Of a stretch of 47,904 nucleotides of DNA, positions 9,024-17,945 are shown one piece after another. The number at the start of each line of letters is the position of its first letter. The first letter of the stretch is position 1. A program made the position numbers and the translations under genes. The notes beneath the pieces were generated by a model. It saw nothing but the letters and a program-made list of their open reading frames with translations, was not told the DNA's origin and did not search any database. Where the stretch lies: positions 1 to 47,904 of the forward strand of contig JAFGSS010000120.1 in NCBI GenBank assembly GCA_016934555.1, written 5' to 3'. The DNA is from Acidobacteriota bacterium (GTDB lineage: Bacteria > Acidobacteriota > UBA6911).

Positions 9024-9977
9024 ATGGCAGAACCGGGAGAACCGCAGGATCAGGCCCGCCGGCTGCAGGCCGCGATCGAAACCGTAGTGCGCGGCAAGCC
9101 GGACGCCGTCCGGCTCGCCCTCGTCTCTCTTTTCGCCGAAGGGCACCTCCTCATCGAGGACGTCCCCGGGGTCGGGAAAACCACCCTGGCCCAGTCGCTC
9201 GCCCGCGCGGTCGATTGCTCCTTCCGCCGGATCCAGTTCACGAGCGACCTCCTCCCCTCGGACATCATCGGCGTCTCCATATTCGACCGGGAGGAACGTG
9301 ATTTCACCTTCCGCCGGGGGCCGCTGTTCGCCAACATCGTGCTCGCGGACGAGATCAACCGCACCACCCCCAAGACCCAGAGCGCCCTGCTTGAAGCCAT
9401 GGGGGAGGGGCGCGTGAGCGTCGACAACCGGACGCACCCCCTGCCGCAGCCGTTCATGGTGATCGCCACCCAGAACCCGGTGGAGTTCCACGGTACCTAC
9501 CCCCTCCCCGAATCGCAGCTCGACCGCTTCCTGCTCCGGATCCGGATGGGCTACCCCGAAGCGGGCGCCGAAAAAGAGATCCTCCGCCTCGGGCACGGCA
9601 CCCCGTCCGCGCCCCCGCTCCCTCCCGTGATGACGGCCGAGGACCTTATGCGCTGCCGGAAGGCGGTCCGTAGCGTCCGGGTCGACGACTCCCTGCTCGA
9701 TTACATCCTGGCCCTGGTGGACTCCACGCGGCGGTCGGAGTACCTGCTCACGGGGGCGAGCCCCCGGGGGTCGCTCGCACTCCTCGGCGCGGCGCGGGCC
9801 GAGGCCTTTCTCGACCGGCGCGACTACTGCACCCCCGACGACATCAAGCGGCTGGCCCTGCCGGTGCTGGCCCATCGCGTGGTGGTCAGTTCCAGCTATT
9901 CCTCTCCCCATGAAAGGAGCCGGGAGGCCGAGGCGATTCTTGCGGAAATACTCGAGAGCATCGAAATCCCGCTGTGA
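9024..9977 (+). CDS. MoxR family AAA+ ATPase
   Basis: MoxR ATPases act as chaperone-like factors for partner proteins, often near DUF58 and transglutaminase genes as here. The 317-residue protein has Walker A DVPGVGKTTLA, Walker B VLADEINRT followed by TPKTQSALLEAM, a sensor in ATQNPVEFHGTYPLPESQLDRF, and the C-terminal lid with SPRGSLALLGAARA. The start follows the folD terminator, so this begins a new transcription unit. The exact substrate is unknown. Confidence 0.93.
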   Translation: MAEPGEPQDQARRLQAAIETVVRGKPDAVRLALVSLFAEGHLLIEDVPGVGKTTLAQSLARAVDCSFRRIQFTSDLLPSDIIGVSIFDREERDFTFRRGPLFANIVLADEINRTTPKTQSALLEAMGEGRVSVDNRTHPLPQPFMVIATQNPVEFHGTYPLPESQLDRFLLRIRMGYPEAGAEKEILRLGHGTPSAPPLPPVMTAEDLMRCRKAVRSVRVDDSLLDYILALVDSTRRSEYLLTGASPRGSLALLGAARAEAFLDRRDYCTPDDIKRLALPVLAHRVVVSSSYSSPHERSREAEAILAEILESIEIPL

Positions 9978-11205
9978 CGGGGTCCCGGGAGCGTCCGGGG
10001 ACGGCGCGGACCGGAGAATTTTCCCCCTTTCCTTCTCCGTCACCGCGACGGGCGCGCTGTACATCCTTCTCCTGCTGCCGCTCTCCCTGGCGGCCATCCG
10101 GACGGGAAACAACCTGCTCGTCATCGTCCTGGCCGCCATGCTCGCAGCCCTCCCCGTTTCAGGCCTTGTTTCCCGCTCCTCCCTCAAGCGCCTGTCGCTT
10201 TCGCTCGAGATGCCCGAAAACGTCTTCGCGGGTGAACGGGTGGCCCTCAAGGTCGCCGTGAAAAACCGGAAAAGGCTGTTGGCCTCCTTCTCCCTCCGGG
10301 TGGAGGAGCGGGGGATCCCCGGCGCACCCTCCCTGCTCCGGCGCCTCCGCGCCGCGCTGCCGCGACAACGGATGCGGGTGGGGGCGGCCGAAACGCCCGA
10401 CGGCCTCATGGACCGGCCGGCCTATTTCCCGGTGGTGGGGCCCGGCGAAAGCCGGACCGCGCTGGTCCCCCGGTCCTTCCCCCGCCGCGGCCGGTACACC
10501 CTTCACGGCTTCCGCGTGTCCACCCGCTTCCCTTTCGGGCTCCTCGAACGGGCCATGCTCGCCCGCGCAGAGGGCGAAGTCTTCGTCTACCCTTCGCCGC
10601 GGGCGATCTCCCCCTTCTTCCATCTCCTCCCCTTCCTCCCGGGCGCGCTGGAAAGCGTCCGCCCGGGCCCGGGGGAGAACCTCCGCTCGATACGCCGATA
10701 CCGGGAGGGGGAAAGCGCCCGGATCATCGACTGGAAAGCCACCGCCAAAACGCTCCGGCTCATGGCACGCGAGTATGCGCGCGAGGAGGAGAGCAGGTTC
10801 TGCCTGATCCTGGATACGCGCGCCCTTGCGCCGCGCACTGCGGCGGGCGACGAGGCCTTCGAAAAAGCCGTGTCCATGGCCGCCGGAATCGCGGCCCATT
10901 TCATCGAGGAGGGGACCGCCATCTCCTTTCTCTCCCCGGCGGCCTACATCGCCCCGGGCGGAGACGCGCGGCATCTGGACCGGATCCTCCGGGCGCTGGC
11001 CGTGATCGCCGAGGACGCGGCGCCTGCCGCGGAACCCGTCGGGCCCTGGGAGCCCCGGGCGTTCCGGGACGCCGCCCCGCTGCCGGAATTGGGAAAGATT
11101 TTTTCCGACAAGCACTACAAGATCATCCTGACGCCCCACCCCAGGGGGACCTTCCCGGCGCCCGTATGGCGGTCGGCGCACGTGATCTTCTTCGACCAGC
11201 TATGA
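9910..11205 (+). CDS. DUF58 domain membrane protein
   Basis: DUF58 proteins contain a von Willebrand-like domain and usually pair with MoxR. Two hydrophobic helices lie near residues 45-85 (ALYILLLLPLSLAAI and LLVIVLAAMLAALPVSGL). The family signature appears as RRYREGESARIIDWKATAKT. The ATG at 9910 overlaps moxR by 68 bases. A TTG at 9940 is an alternative, and no other start lies between it and the first membrane helix. The stop overlaps the next start in an ATGA. The function is probably in cell envelope assembly, by association only. Confidence 0.85.
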   Translation: MKGAGRPRRFLRKYSRASKSRCDGVPGASGDGADRRIFPLSFSVTATGALYILLLLPLSLAAIRTGNNLLVIVLAAMLAALPVSGLVSRSSLKRLSLSLEMPENVFAGERVALKVAVKNRKRLLASFSLRVEERGIPGAPSLLRRLRAALPRQRMRVGAAETPDGLMDRPAYFPVVGPGESRTALVPRSFPRRGRYTLHGFRVSTRFPFGLLERAMLARAEGEVFVYPSPRAISPFFHLLPFLPGALESVRPGPGENLRSIRRYREGESARIIDWKATAKTLRLMAREYAREEESRFCLILDTRALAPRTAAGDEAFEKAVSMAAGIAAHFIEEGTAISFLSPAAYIAPGGDARHLDRILRALAVIAEDAAPAAEPVGPWEPRAFRDAAPLPELGKIFSDKHYKIILTPHPRGTFPAPVWRSAHVIFFDQL

Positions 11206-13361
11206 CCTTTTCGCGCTGTTTCAAGCTGTCCTCCTATGGCCTGGCCGGATCCGGTTTCGGCGCGCTGGCCTCGACCGGGGCCCTCCACCCCGCCGCCGTC
11301 GCGCTCTTCTCGGCCGTCTTCGCCCTCAGCTGGTTTGTGGACCCCGGTGCGGTCCGCCGGTCGCTCCCGCCCTGGATCGCCGGCAGCCTCCTGCCGCTCT
11401 GCATCGCGTTCGCAGCGATCGACGGCGCCTGGCTGTCGCGCTCGTGGCCGGCTGCGCTGGTGCACCTGCTGCCGCTCGTCACGGCGGTGCGCCTCCTCGT
11501 CCGCACGCGGGGGGGGGACCACGGCGTCCTCGCCCTCCTCGGCCTCGGCCAGCTCCTGGCCGCCGCCACGCTGACGGGGAACCTCACCTTTCTCTTCTGG
11601 TTCCTCCTTTTCCTGCCTTCGGCCACCGCCTTCCTGATCCTCCTGGAAATGCACCGGGGCCACCGCAGGAGCCTCCGCCGGACCCCGGTCTCCCCCGCCG
11701 TCCCCGCGCCGGCCCTGCAGCGGCCCGAACCGGACATCGTCGTCCCCTTCCCTGCCGGCGCCTTTGCCGCCGCCCTCATCGGGATCGCGCTGCTGGTTCT
11801 GGCCGGGGCGGTCCCCCTCTTCTTCCTGCTGCCGCGGGTCACCCTCGGACTTTACCGGCAGCCGGCCGGACCGACCCGTTTCGTCACCGGGTTCTCGGAC
11901 CGGGTGCAGCTCGGCCGGGACGGCCGGCTCGAGCCCTCGGACACCCTGGTGATGCGCGTGAGAACGGACCCGCCGGACGGAGACCCGCGGCGGGAGCTGC
12001 GCTGGCGGGGTCTGGCGTTCGACCATTTCGACGGCTGGGCCTGGACCCGCAGCGACACCGCAGCCCGGCCCGTCCCCGTCCAGGGCCGCTTTTACAAGCT
12101 GGAGGAGACCGCGCAGGGGACCCGGTGGATCGAGCAGACCTACTTTCTGGAGTCGCTCGACACCCCCGTGGTTTTCCTCCTCGGCCGGGCCCTGGCCATA
12201 GGCCGCGAGGCGGGCGCCCTCGGGCGCGACGCGGCGGGCAACCTGTACGCGCACCGCCCCCGCGGCTCCAGGTTGAGCTACACCGTCCTCTCCGATGCCG
12301 TCGAGCCCGATCCGGCGGTGATCTCCGACCTCTTCCCGGTCCCGGAGGAGATCCGGAGAAAATACCTGCAGCTGCCCGAGCTGGACCCCGCGATCGCACG
12401 CCGGGCCCGGGAGGTGACGCGCGCCGCCTCCGGCCGCTACGCGCGGGCGCGCGCCCTCGAGGAGCACCTGCGCCGCCGGTACACCTACTCCCTGGAACTC
12501 GACGGGCTTGCCGGTCCCGACCCCCTGGCCGCATTCCTGTTCCAGGTGGGGGCGGGCCACTGCGAATATTTCGCCTCGGCCCTGGCCGTCATGATGCGCC
12601 AGGAGGGAATCCCCTCCCGCCTCGTCAACGGGTACCGCGCCGGGGACTACAACCCCTTCGGCGGCAACTGGACCGTCCGGCAGCGGCATGCGCACAGCTG
12701 GGTCGAGGCCTGGTTCCCCCCCTACGGCTGGATCGAATTCGATCCCACCCCCTCCCCCCCTCCCCCCGCCCGTCATGCGTTCATGCGGGCGCTCACCGAT
12801 TTCGGGGACGCCGTCGGCCTCTGGTGGTGGGCGGGCGTCGTCCACTACGATTCCTCCAGACAGCACCGCGCCGCCGGCCGGGTGTCGATCTGGATGACAG
12901 ACCTCGGCGGCAGGGCGGCGGCGGCCGGACGCCTGGTCCGCGACCGCTGGCCCGGCCCCCTCCTTTCGCGCTCCCCCGGCCGCCCGCCCCGGATCCCCTG
13001 GCGGTGGGCATTATGGCTGGCACTCCCCCTCCTGCTGGCGGCGCCTCCGGTCCGCGACGCCCTGCTTCGCGCCCGGGCGCGCCTCCGGCGCCGGAAACTC
13101 CCGCGCGCCACCGCCGTCTACCTCGAGGCCCTGGACCTGCTTTCGGCGCGCGGGTTCGGGCGCCGGCGGGGGCAGACACCCATGGAGTTCGCCCGCAGCA
13201 TCGGACCGCATCCCGCAGCCGCCCCGCTCGTCGACCTGACTCGCCTCTACTACGCCGCGCGCTTCGGGAATCCCGCCCCCCCGGAGCCCGGACCCGATTT
13301 AGCCCCCCCGCTCCGCTCTCTCCGGAGCGCCCTGAAAAAAAACCGGGAATCTCCGGAATAA
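11202..13361 (+). CDS. Membrane-anchored transglutaminase-like protein (TgpA type)
   Basis: The 719-residue protein has several N-terminal membrane helices, an extracytoplasmic transglutaminase core with Cys in GAGHCEYFASAL (near 450), His in RQRHAHSWVEAW and Asp in WIEFDPTPS, then a C-terminal helix (WALWLALPLLLAAPPV) and a DUF4129-like tail. This order matches TgpA-family proteins with a DUF3488 region. The ATG at 11202 overlaps the DUF58 stop as ATGA and is preferred to 11166. With MoxR and DUF58 it forms a commonly conserved three-gene module whose substrate remains unknown. Confidence 0.9.
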   Translation: MTFSRCFKLSSYGLAGSGFGALASTGALHPAAVALFSAVFALSWFVDPGAVRRSLPPWIAGSLLPLCIAFAAIDGAWLSRSWPAALVHLLPLVTAVRLLVRTRGGDHGVLALLGLGQLLAAATLTGNLTFLFWFLLFLPSATAFLILLEMHRGHRRSLRRTPVSPAVPAPALQRPEPDIVVPFPAGAFAAALIGIALLVLAGAVPLFFLLPRVTLGLYRQPAGPTRFVTGFSDRVQLGRDGRLEPSDTLVMRVRTDPPDGDPRRELRWRGLAFDHFDGWAWTRSDTAARPVPVQGRFYKLEETAQGTRWIEQTYFLESLDTPVVFLLGRALAIGREAGALGRDAAGNLYAHRPRGSRLSYTVLSDAVEPDPAVISDLFPVPEEIRRKYLQLPELDPAIARRAREVTRAASGRYARARALEEHLRRRYTYSLELDGLAGPDPLAAFLFQVGAGHCEYFASALAVMMRQEGIPSRLVNGYRAGDYNPFGGNWTVRQRHAHSWVEAWFPPYGWIEFDPTPSPPPPARHAFMRALTDFGDAVGLWWWAGVVHYDSSRQHRAAGRVSIWMTDLGGRAAAAGRLVRDRWPGPLLSRSPGRPPRIPWRWALWLALPLLLAAPPVRDALLRARARLRRRKLPRATAVYLEALDLLSARGFGRRRGQTPMEFARSIGPHPAAAPLVDLTRLYYAARFGNPAPPEPGPDLAPPLRSLRSALKKNRESPE

Positions 13362-13422
13362 GGCCTTCTCCCCGGATCGCCCGATGTGCCATTATTCGCG
13401 GTCCCGAGGGGAGGGTTCTGCC

Positions 13423-14061
13423 GTGGAAAAGGATTTTGGCGGGAAAGGGTCCCGGCGCTCCGACGCTCCGGTGGAGGCCGTCGACGCCGGCCGCCGGGCG
13501 CTCCTGGTCCGGGGGGTCGTGCAGTCGGTCCACCCGGATGACGCCGCCACGGGGTACTGGAGCCGGATGCTCCCCGGCAGCGCGCCCGGGAGCGCCCTGC
13601 TGCTCGGCATGGGGGGCGGAACCGTGGCGCGGCTGATCGAGAGGACCTTCGGCCCGACGGCCATCACCGGGGTCGACGAGTCGGCCGAAATGCTCTCGGC
13701 CGCGGCCGCTTTCGGGGCGCCCCCCGATCGGACGCGCATCGTCGAGGCCGATGCCTTCGTCTTTCTCCGCGCCGACGCCGCCCGCTACGGCTTCATCGCC
13801 GTGGACCTTTACCGGGCCGAACGGCTCGACCGGGGCGTCCTCGCCCTCCCTTTCCTGCGCGCGCTTTGCGACCACCTGCGGCCGGACGGAACGGCCGCCT
13901 TCAACCTGATGGAAGACCGGGCGCTGGCCCGCTCGCTCGCCCGCATCGAGCGCGTGTTCGAGCGCCTGCGCCTGTCGGCCGCCGGAGGCAACGTCGTCTT
14001 CCACGGCCGGCCCCGGCCGCATGCGCGACCGCCGAAAAAGCGCCCCCCCTATTGTTCTTGA
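13423..14061 (+). CDS. Spermidine-synthase-like class I methyltransferase-fold protein
   Basis: The 212-residue protein has a Rossmann-like core with the nucleotide-binding glycine loop LLGMGGGTVARL, an acidic GVDESAEML after strand 2 and an ADAF motif, as in polyamine synthase and SAM methyltransferase families. The early GYWSRMLP resembles the N-terminal part of SpeE-like proteins. I chose the GTG at 13423 because GAGGGGAGGG lies eight bases ahead; the ATG at 13384 has no ribosome binding site. Whether it makes polyamines or methylates another target cannot be told. The 3' end carries the predicted rimO promoter. Confidence 0.65.
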   Translation: MEKDFGGKGSRRSDAPVEAVDAGRRALLVRGVVQSVHPDDAATGYWSRMLPGSAPGSALLLGMGGGTVARLIERTFGPTAITGVDESAEMLSAAAAFGAPPDRTRIVEADAFVFLRADAARYGFIAVDLYRAERLDRGVLALPFLRALCDHLRPDGTAAFNLMEDRALARSLARIERVFERLRLSAAGGNVVFHGRPRPHARPPKKRPPYCS

Positions 14062-14086
14062 ACCCGCCCCGCGCGCGGCTTACACT
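14058..14086 (+). promoter_or_regulatory. Candidate sigma70 promoter for rimO and downstream genes
   Basis: TTGAAC (14058-14063), a 17-base spacer and TACACT (14081-14086) give a good vegetative promoter. The -35 box overlaps the stop codon of the spermidine-synthase-like gene. The predicted start is near 14093, 16 bases before the rimO TTG start codon. Confidence 0.5.
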
Positions 14087-14108
14087 TTCACCTCCCGGAG
14101 ATCGAGCA

Positions 14109-15455
14109 TTGGCCAGAATCGGTTTCATCAGCCTGGGGTGTCCCAAAAACCTCGTCGACAGCGAGGTCATGATCGGTCTGCTCGAGCGGGAGGGGCACAC
14201 GATCACCCCGGATGCGGAGCGAGCCGAAATCCTCATCATCAACACCTGCAGCTTCATCGGGGACGCCAGGCGCGAATCGATCGACGCCGTCCTCGCCGCC
14301 GGCGAGCTGAAGAAATCGGGCGGCAGCCTGCACCGGCTGATCGTCACCGGGTGCCTCCCGGAACGGTATGCGCGCGAAATCCTGGAGGAGTTGCCCGAAA
14401 TCGACGCCATCCTGGGGGTCAACCAGATCCCCCTGATCGCGCGCGCGGTCGCCGGGGAACCGGTGCCTCCCCCCGACTCGTTCGGCCGGCGCGACGCCGG
14501 TCTCTACCTGTACGACCACACGACCCCCCGGACCCTGTCGGGCCCGCCCCATGCCGCCTACATGAAGGTGTCCGAGGGGTGCGATCACCGCTGCGCTTTC
14601 TGCGTCATCCCCAGGATACGCGGGCGCTTCCGGAGCCGCAGCCTGCCGTCGCTCGTGAGAGAGGCCGAACAGCTCGCCGCGCGCGGGGTGCGCGAGATCA
14701 CGCTGGTTTCCCAGGACACCACCGCCTACGGCTCCGACCTGGGGATGAAGGACGGGCTGGCCCGGCTCCTGCGGAAACTCGGCCGGGTCGACTCCATCGG
14801 CTGGATCCGTTTCCTTTACATCCACCCCGACCGCGTCAGCCGGGAGTTGATCGAGGCCGTCCAGTCCAGCCCCAAAATCTGCCGCTACATCGACATGCCG
14901 CTGCAGCACGCCAGCGGCGCGGTGCTGCGGGCGATGCGGCGCGGGGGGAACCGTTCGACCTTCACCCGCATCATCGAGCGGTTGCGCAAGGGGATTCCCG
15001 GGGTCACGCTGCGCACGACCCTGATCGTCGGTTTCCCGGGGGAGACGCGGGCCGATTTCCTCGAACTGAAGGATTTCTGCCGCGAAATGGAATTTGACCG
15101 CCTGGGAGTCTTCACATATTCGGATGAAGAGGATACGATAGCGTGCGGCCTCGAGCCGAAGATCTCCCGGAGGACGGCCGAGCGGCGGCGCCGGATCCTC
15201 ATGGAGCAGCAGGCCGAAATCTCCCGGCGCAAAAACCGGGAGCTGGTCGGCAGGCGGCTGGAGGTGCTGGTCGAGGGGCCGTCGGAGGAAAGCGAACTGC
15301 TGCTGGAGGGAAGGCTCCAGTCCCAGGCGCCCGGAATCGACGGCGTCTGCCTGATCAACGATTCCGAGGCGGGCGAGGTCCGCGCCGGCCAGTTCCGGAC
15401 TCTCCGGATCACCCGCGCCCTGGAACACGACCTGCTGGGCACCGTCGTCGTCTAG
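14109..15455 (+). CDS. rimO: Ribosomal protein S12 methylthiotransferase RimO
   Basis: RimO is a radical SAM methylthiotransferase that modifies a conserved Asp of ribosomal protein S12. The 448-residue protein starts LARIGFISLGCPKN, the classic RimO N-terminus. The UPF0004 cysteines lie in GCPKN, INTCSF and VTGCLPE, the radical SAM CxxxCxxC is CDHRCAFC, and a TRAM domain ends the protein. The start is a TTG at 14109 with GGAG eight bases upstream; the ORF-track start at 13866 lies inside the previous gene. yacG follows immediately. Confidence 0.95.
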   Translation: MARIGFISLGCPKNLVDSEVMIGLLEREGHTITPDAERAEILIINTCSFIGDARRESIDAVLAAGELKKSGGSLHRLIVTGCLPERYAREILEELPEIDAILGVNQIPLIARAVAGEPVPPPDSFGRRDAGLYLYDHTTPRTLSGPPHAAYMKVSEGCDHRCAFCVIPRIRGRFRSRSLPSLVREAEQLAARGVREITLVSQDTTAYGSDLGMKDGLARLLRKLGRVDSIGWIRFLYIHPDRVSRELIEAVQSSPKICRYIDMPLQHASGAVLRAMRRGGNRSTFTRIIERLRKGIPGVTLRTTLIVGFPGETRADFLELKDFCREMEFDRLGVFTYSDEEDTIACGLEPKISRRTAERRRRILMEQQAEISRRKNRELVGRRLEVLVEGPSEESELLLEGRLQSQAPGIDGVCLINDSEAGEVRAGQFRTLRITRALEHDLLGTVVV

Positions 15456-15467
15456 ATGAGGAAACGA

Positions 15468-15656
15468 ATGATAGTCCGCTGTCCCCGCTGCGGGAAGGAA
15501 ACGGAAATGACGGGAAACCCGTATCGGCCCTTTTGCAGCGAGCGCTGCAAACTGGTGGACCTGGGAAACTGGATCACCGGGGCCTACCGGATCGCCGGGA
15601 AAGAGGACGAAGACGAGGACGGCAATCCACCGGCGCCTCCGGAAGGCCTGGAATGA
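15468..15656 (+). CDS. yacG: DNA gyrase inhibitor / zinc-binding protein YacG
   Basis: This 62-residue protein has the four-cysteine zinc site CPRCGKE...FCSERCKLVDLGNW of YacG, which in E. coli binds and inhibits gyrase, and an acidic C-terminal tail. An ATG at 15456 directly after the rimO stop is possible, but it lacks a ribosome binding site, while GAGG within it is well placed for the ATG at 15468. The stop overlaps pgpA as ATGA, so translation is probably coupled. Confidence 0.88.
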   Translation: MIVRCPRCGKETEMTGNPYRPFCSERCKLVDLGNWITGAYRIAGKEDEDEDGNPPAPPEGLE

Positions 15657-16114
15657 AAAACCGCCTGGCGTTCATCATCGGAACCGTTTTTTACATCGGG
15701 CGGATTCCCGGGGCTCCGGGAACCTACGCCTCCATCGCCGCGAGCCTGGCCTTTTACCTGATCCACGCGCCGTCGCACTGGGTCCGACCGGAACTTCACG
15801 TCAGCGCCATCTGCCTCGTCACCTTCGCCGGCATCCTGGCCTCGGATGTGATCAGCCGGTCCACCGGCATCGAGGATCCCCAGTTCGTGGTGATCGACGA
15901 GGTTGCCGGGCAGTTGATCGCCTTCCTGTTCCTCCCCTTCGGGATCGTCAACCTCATTCTCGGAACGCTCTTTTTCCGCCTGTTCGACATCTGGAAGCCC
16001 TTCCCGATCCGCAGGCTGGAATCGCTCGGGAGGGGGGTCGGGGTCATGGCCGACGATGTGCTGGCGGGCGTCTACGCCAACCTGCTCCTGCACGCCGTCA
16101 ACGTGGTCCTATAG
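15653..16114 (+). CDS. pgpA: Phosphatidylglycerophosphatase A, PgpA
   Basis: PgpA removes phosphate from phosphatidylglycerol phosphate to give phosphatidylglycerol at the inner membrane. The 153-residue protein shows the family motifs RIPGAPGTYAS, VIDEVAGQL, DIWKPFPIRRLE and GVMADDVLAGVYANL, with hydrophobic helices between them. The ATG at 15653 overlaps the yacG stop; the longer ORF from 15143 runs through rimO and is false. cinA follows after 17 bases. Confidence 0.93.
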   Translation: MKNRLAFIIGTVFYIGRIPGAPGTYASIAASLAFYLIHAPSHWVRPELHVSAICLVTFAGILASDVISRSTGIEDPQFVVIDEVAGQLIAFLFLPFGIVNLILGTLFFRLFDIWKPFPIRRLESLGRGVGVMADDVLAGVYANLLLHAVNVVL

Positions 16115-16131
16115 GAGACCGTACCGCCGCC

Positions 16132-17379
16132 ATGAAAGCCGAGATCATCGCCGTCGGATCGGAGATGCTGACGCCGGACAACATCGACACCAACTCCCTC
16201 TACCTGACCCGGCGGCTCTGGGAAGCGGGCTGCAGCGTCCACCTCAAGACCGTGGTAGGGGACGAACCCGGGGAGATCGTCGACGCGCTCCGTGCGGCGC
16301 TGGACCGCTCCGACTTCATCCTCGTCAGCGGCGGGCTGGGACCGACGGAGGACGACCGGACACGCGAGGCCGCCGCCCGCGCCCTCGGCCGCCGGATCCG
16401 GATCGACCCTCACCTGCTCGAGGCCCTGAAACGGAAATTCGCCGCCCGCGGTTTCCGCATGAACAAAAACAACGAGCGCCAGGCGGAGGTGATCGAGGGG
16501 GCCGAAGTTCTCGACAATCCCTTCGGAACGGCGCCCGGGATGTGGCTGGAGGAAAGGGGGCGCCTGCTGGTTCTGCTCCCCGGCCCCCCCCGCGAGCTCG
16601 AGTCCATGTTCGAGGCGTCGGTGGTGCCGAAGATCGGGGAGGCGGGCGCGGGCGAACGGCTCGTCTGCCGGTCGCTTTACGTCACCGGGATCCCCGAATC
16701 GGAACTGGACGCCCGGATCGCCCCCCTGTACACGCGGTATCCCCGGGTGCAGACAACGGTCCTGGCCGGCACGCGGCATATCGCCGTCCGCCTCTACCGG
16801 TGGGTGCCGGCCGGAGAAGGGGCGGGGGATCTCGATGAACTGGCCGCCCGGATCCGGGCGGAATTGGGGGACACCGTTTTCTCCACCGCGGGGGAAACGA
16901 TGGAGGAAGTGATCGGGCGCCTGCTCGGCGGTTCGGGCAGGACCCTGGCCGTGGCCGAATCGTGCACGGCCGGGATGCTGGGGATGCAGATCACGCGCGT
17001 CGCGGGGAGTTCGGCCTGGTTTTTGGGCGGCGTCCTCTGCTACAGCAACCCATCCAAACGGGATCTTTGCGCCGTACCGGAGGAAGTGCTCCGGCGGTAC
17101 GGCGCCGTGAGCGCCGAAACCGCGGAGGCGCTGGCCCGGGGGGTGCGCCGGGCCTTCGGGAGCTCGATCGGGCTGTCGATCACCGGGATCGCGGGACCGG
17201 GGGGCGGGTCGGAGGAAAAGCCGGTCGGCCTGGTCCATGTCGGATACTCCGACGGGGAGAGGACGGAGAGCCTCTCCCGGATCCTGCCCGGAGACCGGGA
17301 ATCGATCCGGGAGCGTTCGGCCGCCCTCGCCCTCTCCTGGCTGCGCCGATTCCTGCTGCGCCCCGGGGAAGACGGCTGA
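16132..17379 (+). CDS. cinA: CinA: competence/damage-inducible protein with NMN deamidase domain
   Basis: The 415-residue protein joins an N-terminal MoaB-like domain (VSGGLGPTEDD, NPFGTAPGM, LPGPPREL), linked in other bacteria to ADP-ribose pyrophosphatase activity, to a C-terminal CinA domain with the serine motif AESCTAGMLG, typical of nicotinamide mononucleotide deamidase. Together these support pyridine nucleotide recycling. Despite the name, competence is not implied. The order pgpA-cinA-thpR is common in bacteria. Confidence 0.94.
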   Translation: MKAEIIAVGSEMLTPDNIDTNSLYLTRRLWEAGCSVHLKTVVGDEPGEIVDALRAALDRSDFILVSGGLGPTEDDRTREAAARALGRRIRIDPHLLEALKRKFAARGFRMNKNNERQAEVIEGAEVLDNPFGTAPGMWLEERGRLLVLLPGPPRELESMFEASVVPKIGEAGAGERLVCRSLYVTGIPESELDARIAPLYTRYPRVQTTVLAGTRHIAVRLYRWVPAGEGAGDLDELAARIRAELGDTVFSTAGETMEEVIGRLLGGSGRTLAVAESCTAGMLGMQITRVAGSSAWFLGGVLCYSNPSKRDLCAVPEEVLRRYGAVSAETAEALARGVRRAFGSSIGLSITGIAGPGGGSEEKPVGLVHVGYSDGERTESLSRILPGDRESIRERSAALALSWLRRFLLRPGEDG

Positions 17380-17382
17380 ACC

Positions 17383-17943
17383 ATGCGCACCTTCATCGCC
17401 ATCCCGCTTTCGGCCGAATGCCGGGACACGCTCGGCCGGATGCAGCAGCCGCTCCGGGAAACCGGGGCCGACGTCCGATGGGTGGCCGTCCCCTCCATTC
17501 ACCTCACCCTCAAGTTCCTGGGGGAGGCCGACAGCCTGGCGATTCCGGCCCTCGCCCGGGAGCTGCGGTCGGAGGCGGGGACATCCCCCCCTTTCCGCCT
17601 CCGCATGCGGGGCCTGGGCGCATTCCCCCACCCCGGCAACCCGCGCGTCCTGTGGTGCGGCCTGGACGGGGAAACCGGCGCACTCAACATTCTGCAGCGG
17701 CGCGTGGAAGCGGCCTCTGTCCGGCTCGGGTTCGCACCGGATCATCGGCCCTTCCGCCCCCACCTGACGCTGGGGCGCGTCATGGGAAAAAGAAATTTGT
17801 CCCCCCTCGCCGACTGCATTAAGATGGGGGCGGAGCTCGAGGCCCCCCTCCGCGTGGACCGGTTTCACATCTATCAGAGCACCCTGAAACCGCAGGGGGC
17901 GGTGTACACGGTGCTCGAGACCATCTCTTTGACCGGGGATTGA
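17383..17943 (+). CDS. thpR: RNA 2',3'-cyclic phosphodiesterase ThpR (2H family)
   Basis: The 186-residue protein has the two HxTx motifs of the 2H phosphoesterase family, HLTLKFLG near residue 46 and HLTLGRV near residue 127. The family hydrolyses 2',3'-cyclic phosphates and can act as a 2'-5' RNA ligase in vitro. It starts three bases after the cinA stop. Confidence 0.93.
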   Translation: MRTFIAIPLSAECRDTLGRMQQPLRETGADVRWVAVPSIHLTLKFLGEADSLAIPALARELRSEAGTSPPFRLRMRGLGAFPHPGNPRVLWCGLDGETGALNILQRRVEAASVRLGFAPDHRPFRPHLTLGRVMGKRNLSPLADCIKMGAELEAPLRVDRFHIYQSTLKPQGAVYTVLETISLTGD

Positions 17944-17945
17944 AA

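Noticed and set aside
6732-10409. 1225-residue minus-strand ORF
   Set aside because: It runs antisense through ruvB, folD, MoxR and DUF58 genes, all firmly identified on the plus strand.
16132-17379. Evidence for natural competence from cinA
   Set aside because: CinA is widespread in bacteria as a nucleotide-metabolism enzyme and no com genes are nearby.
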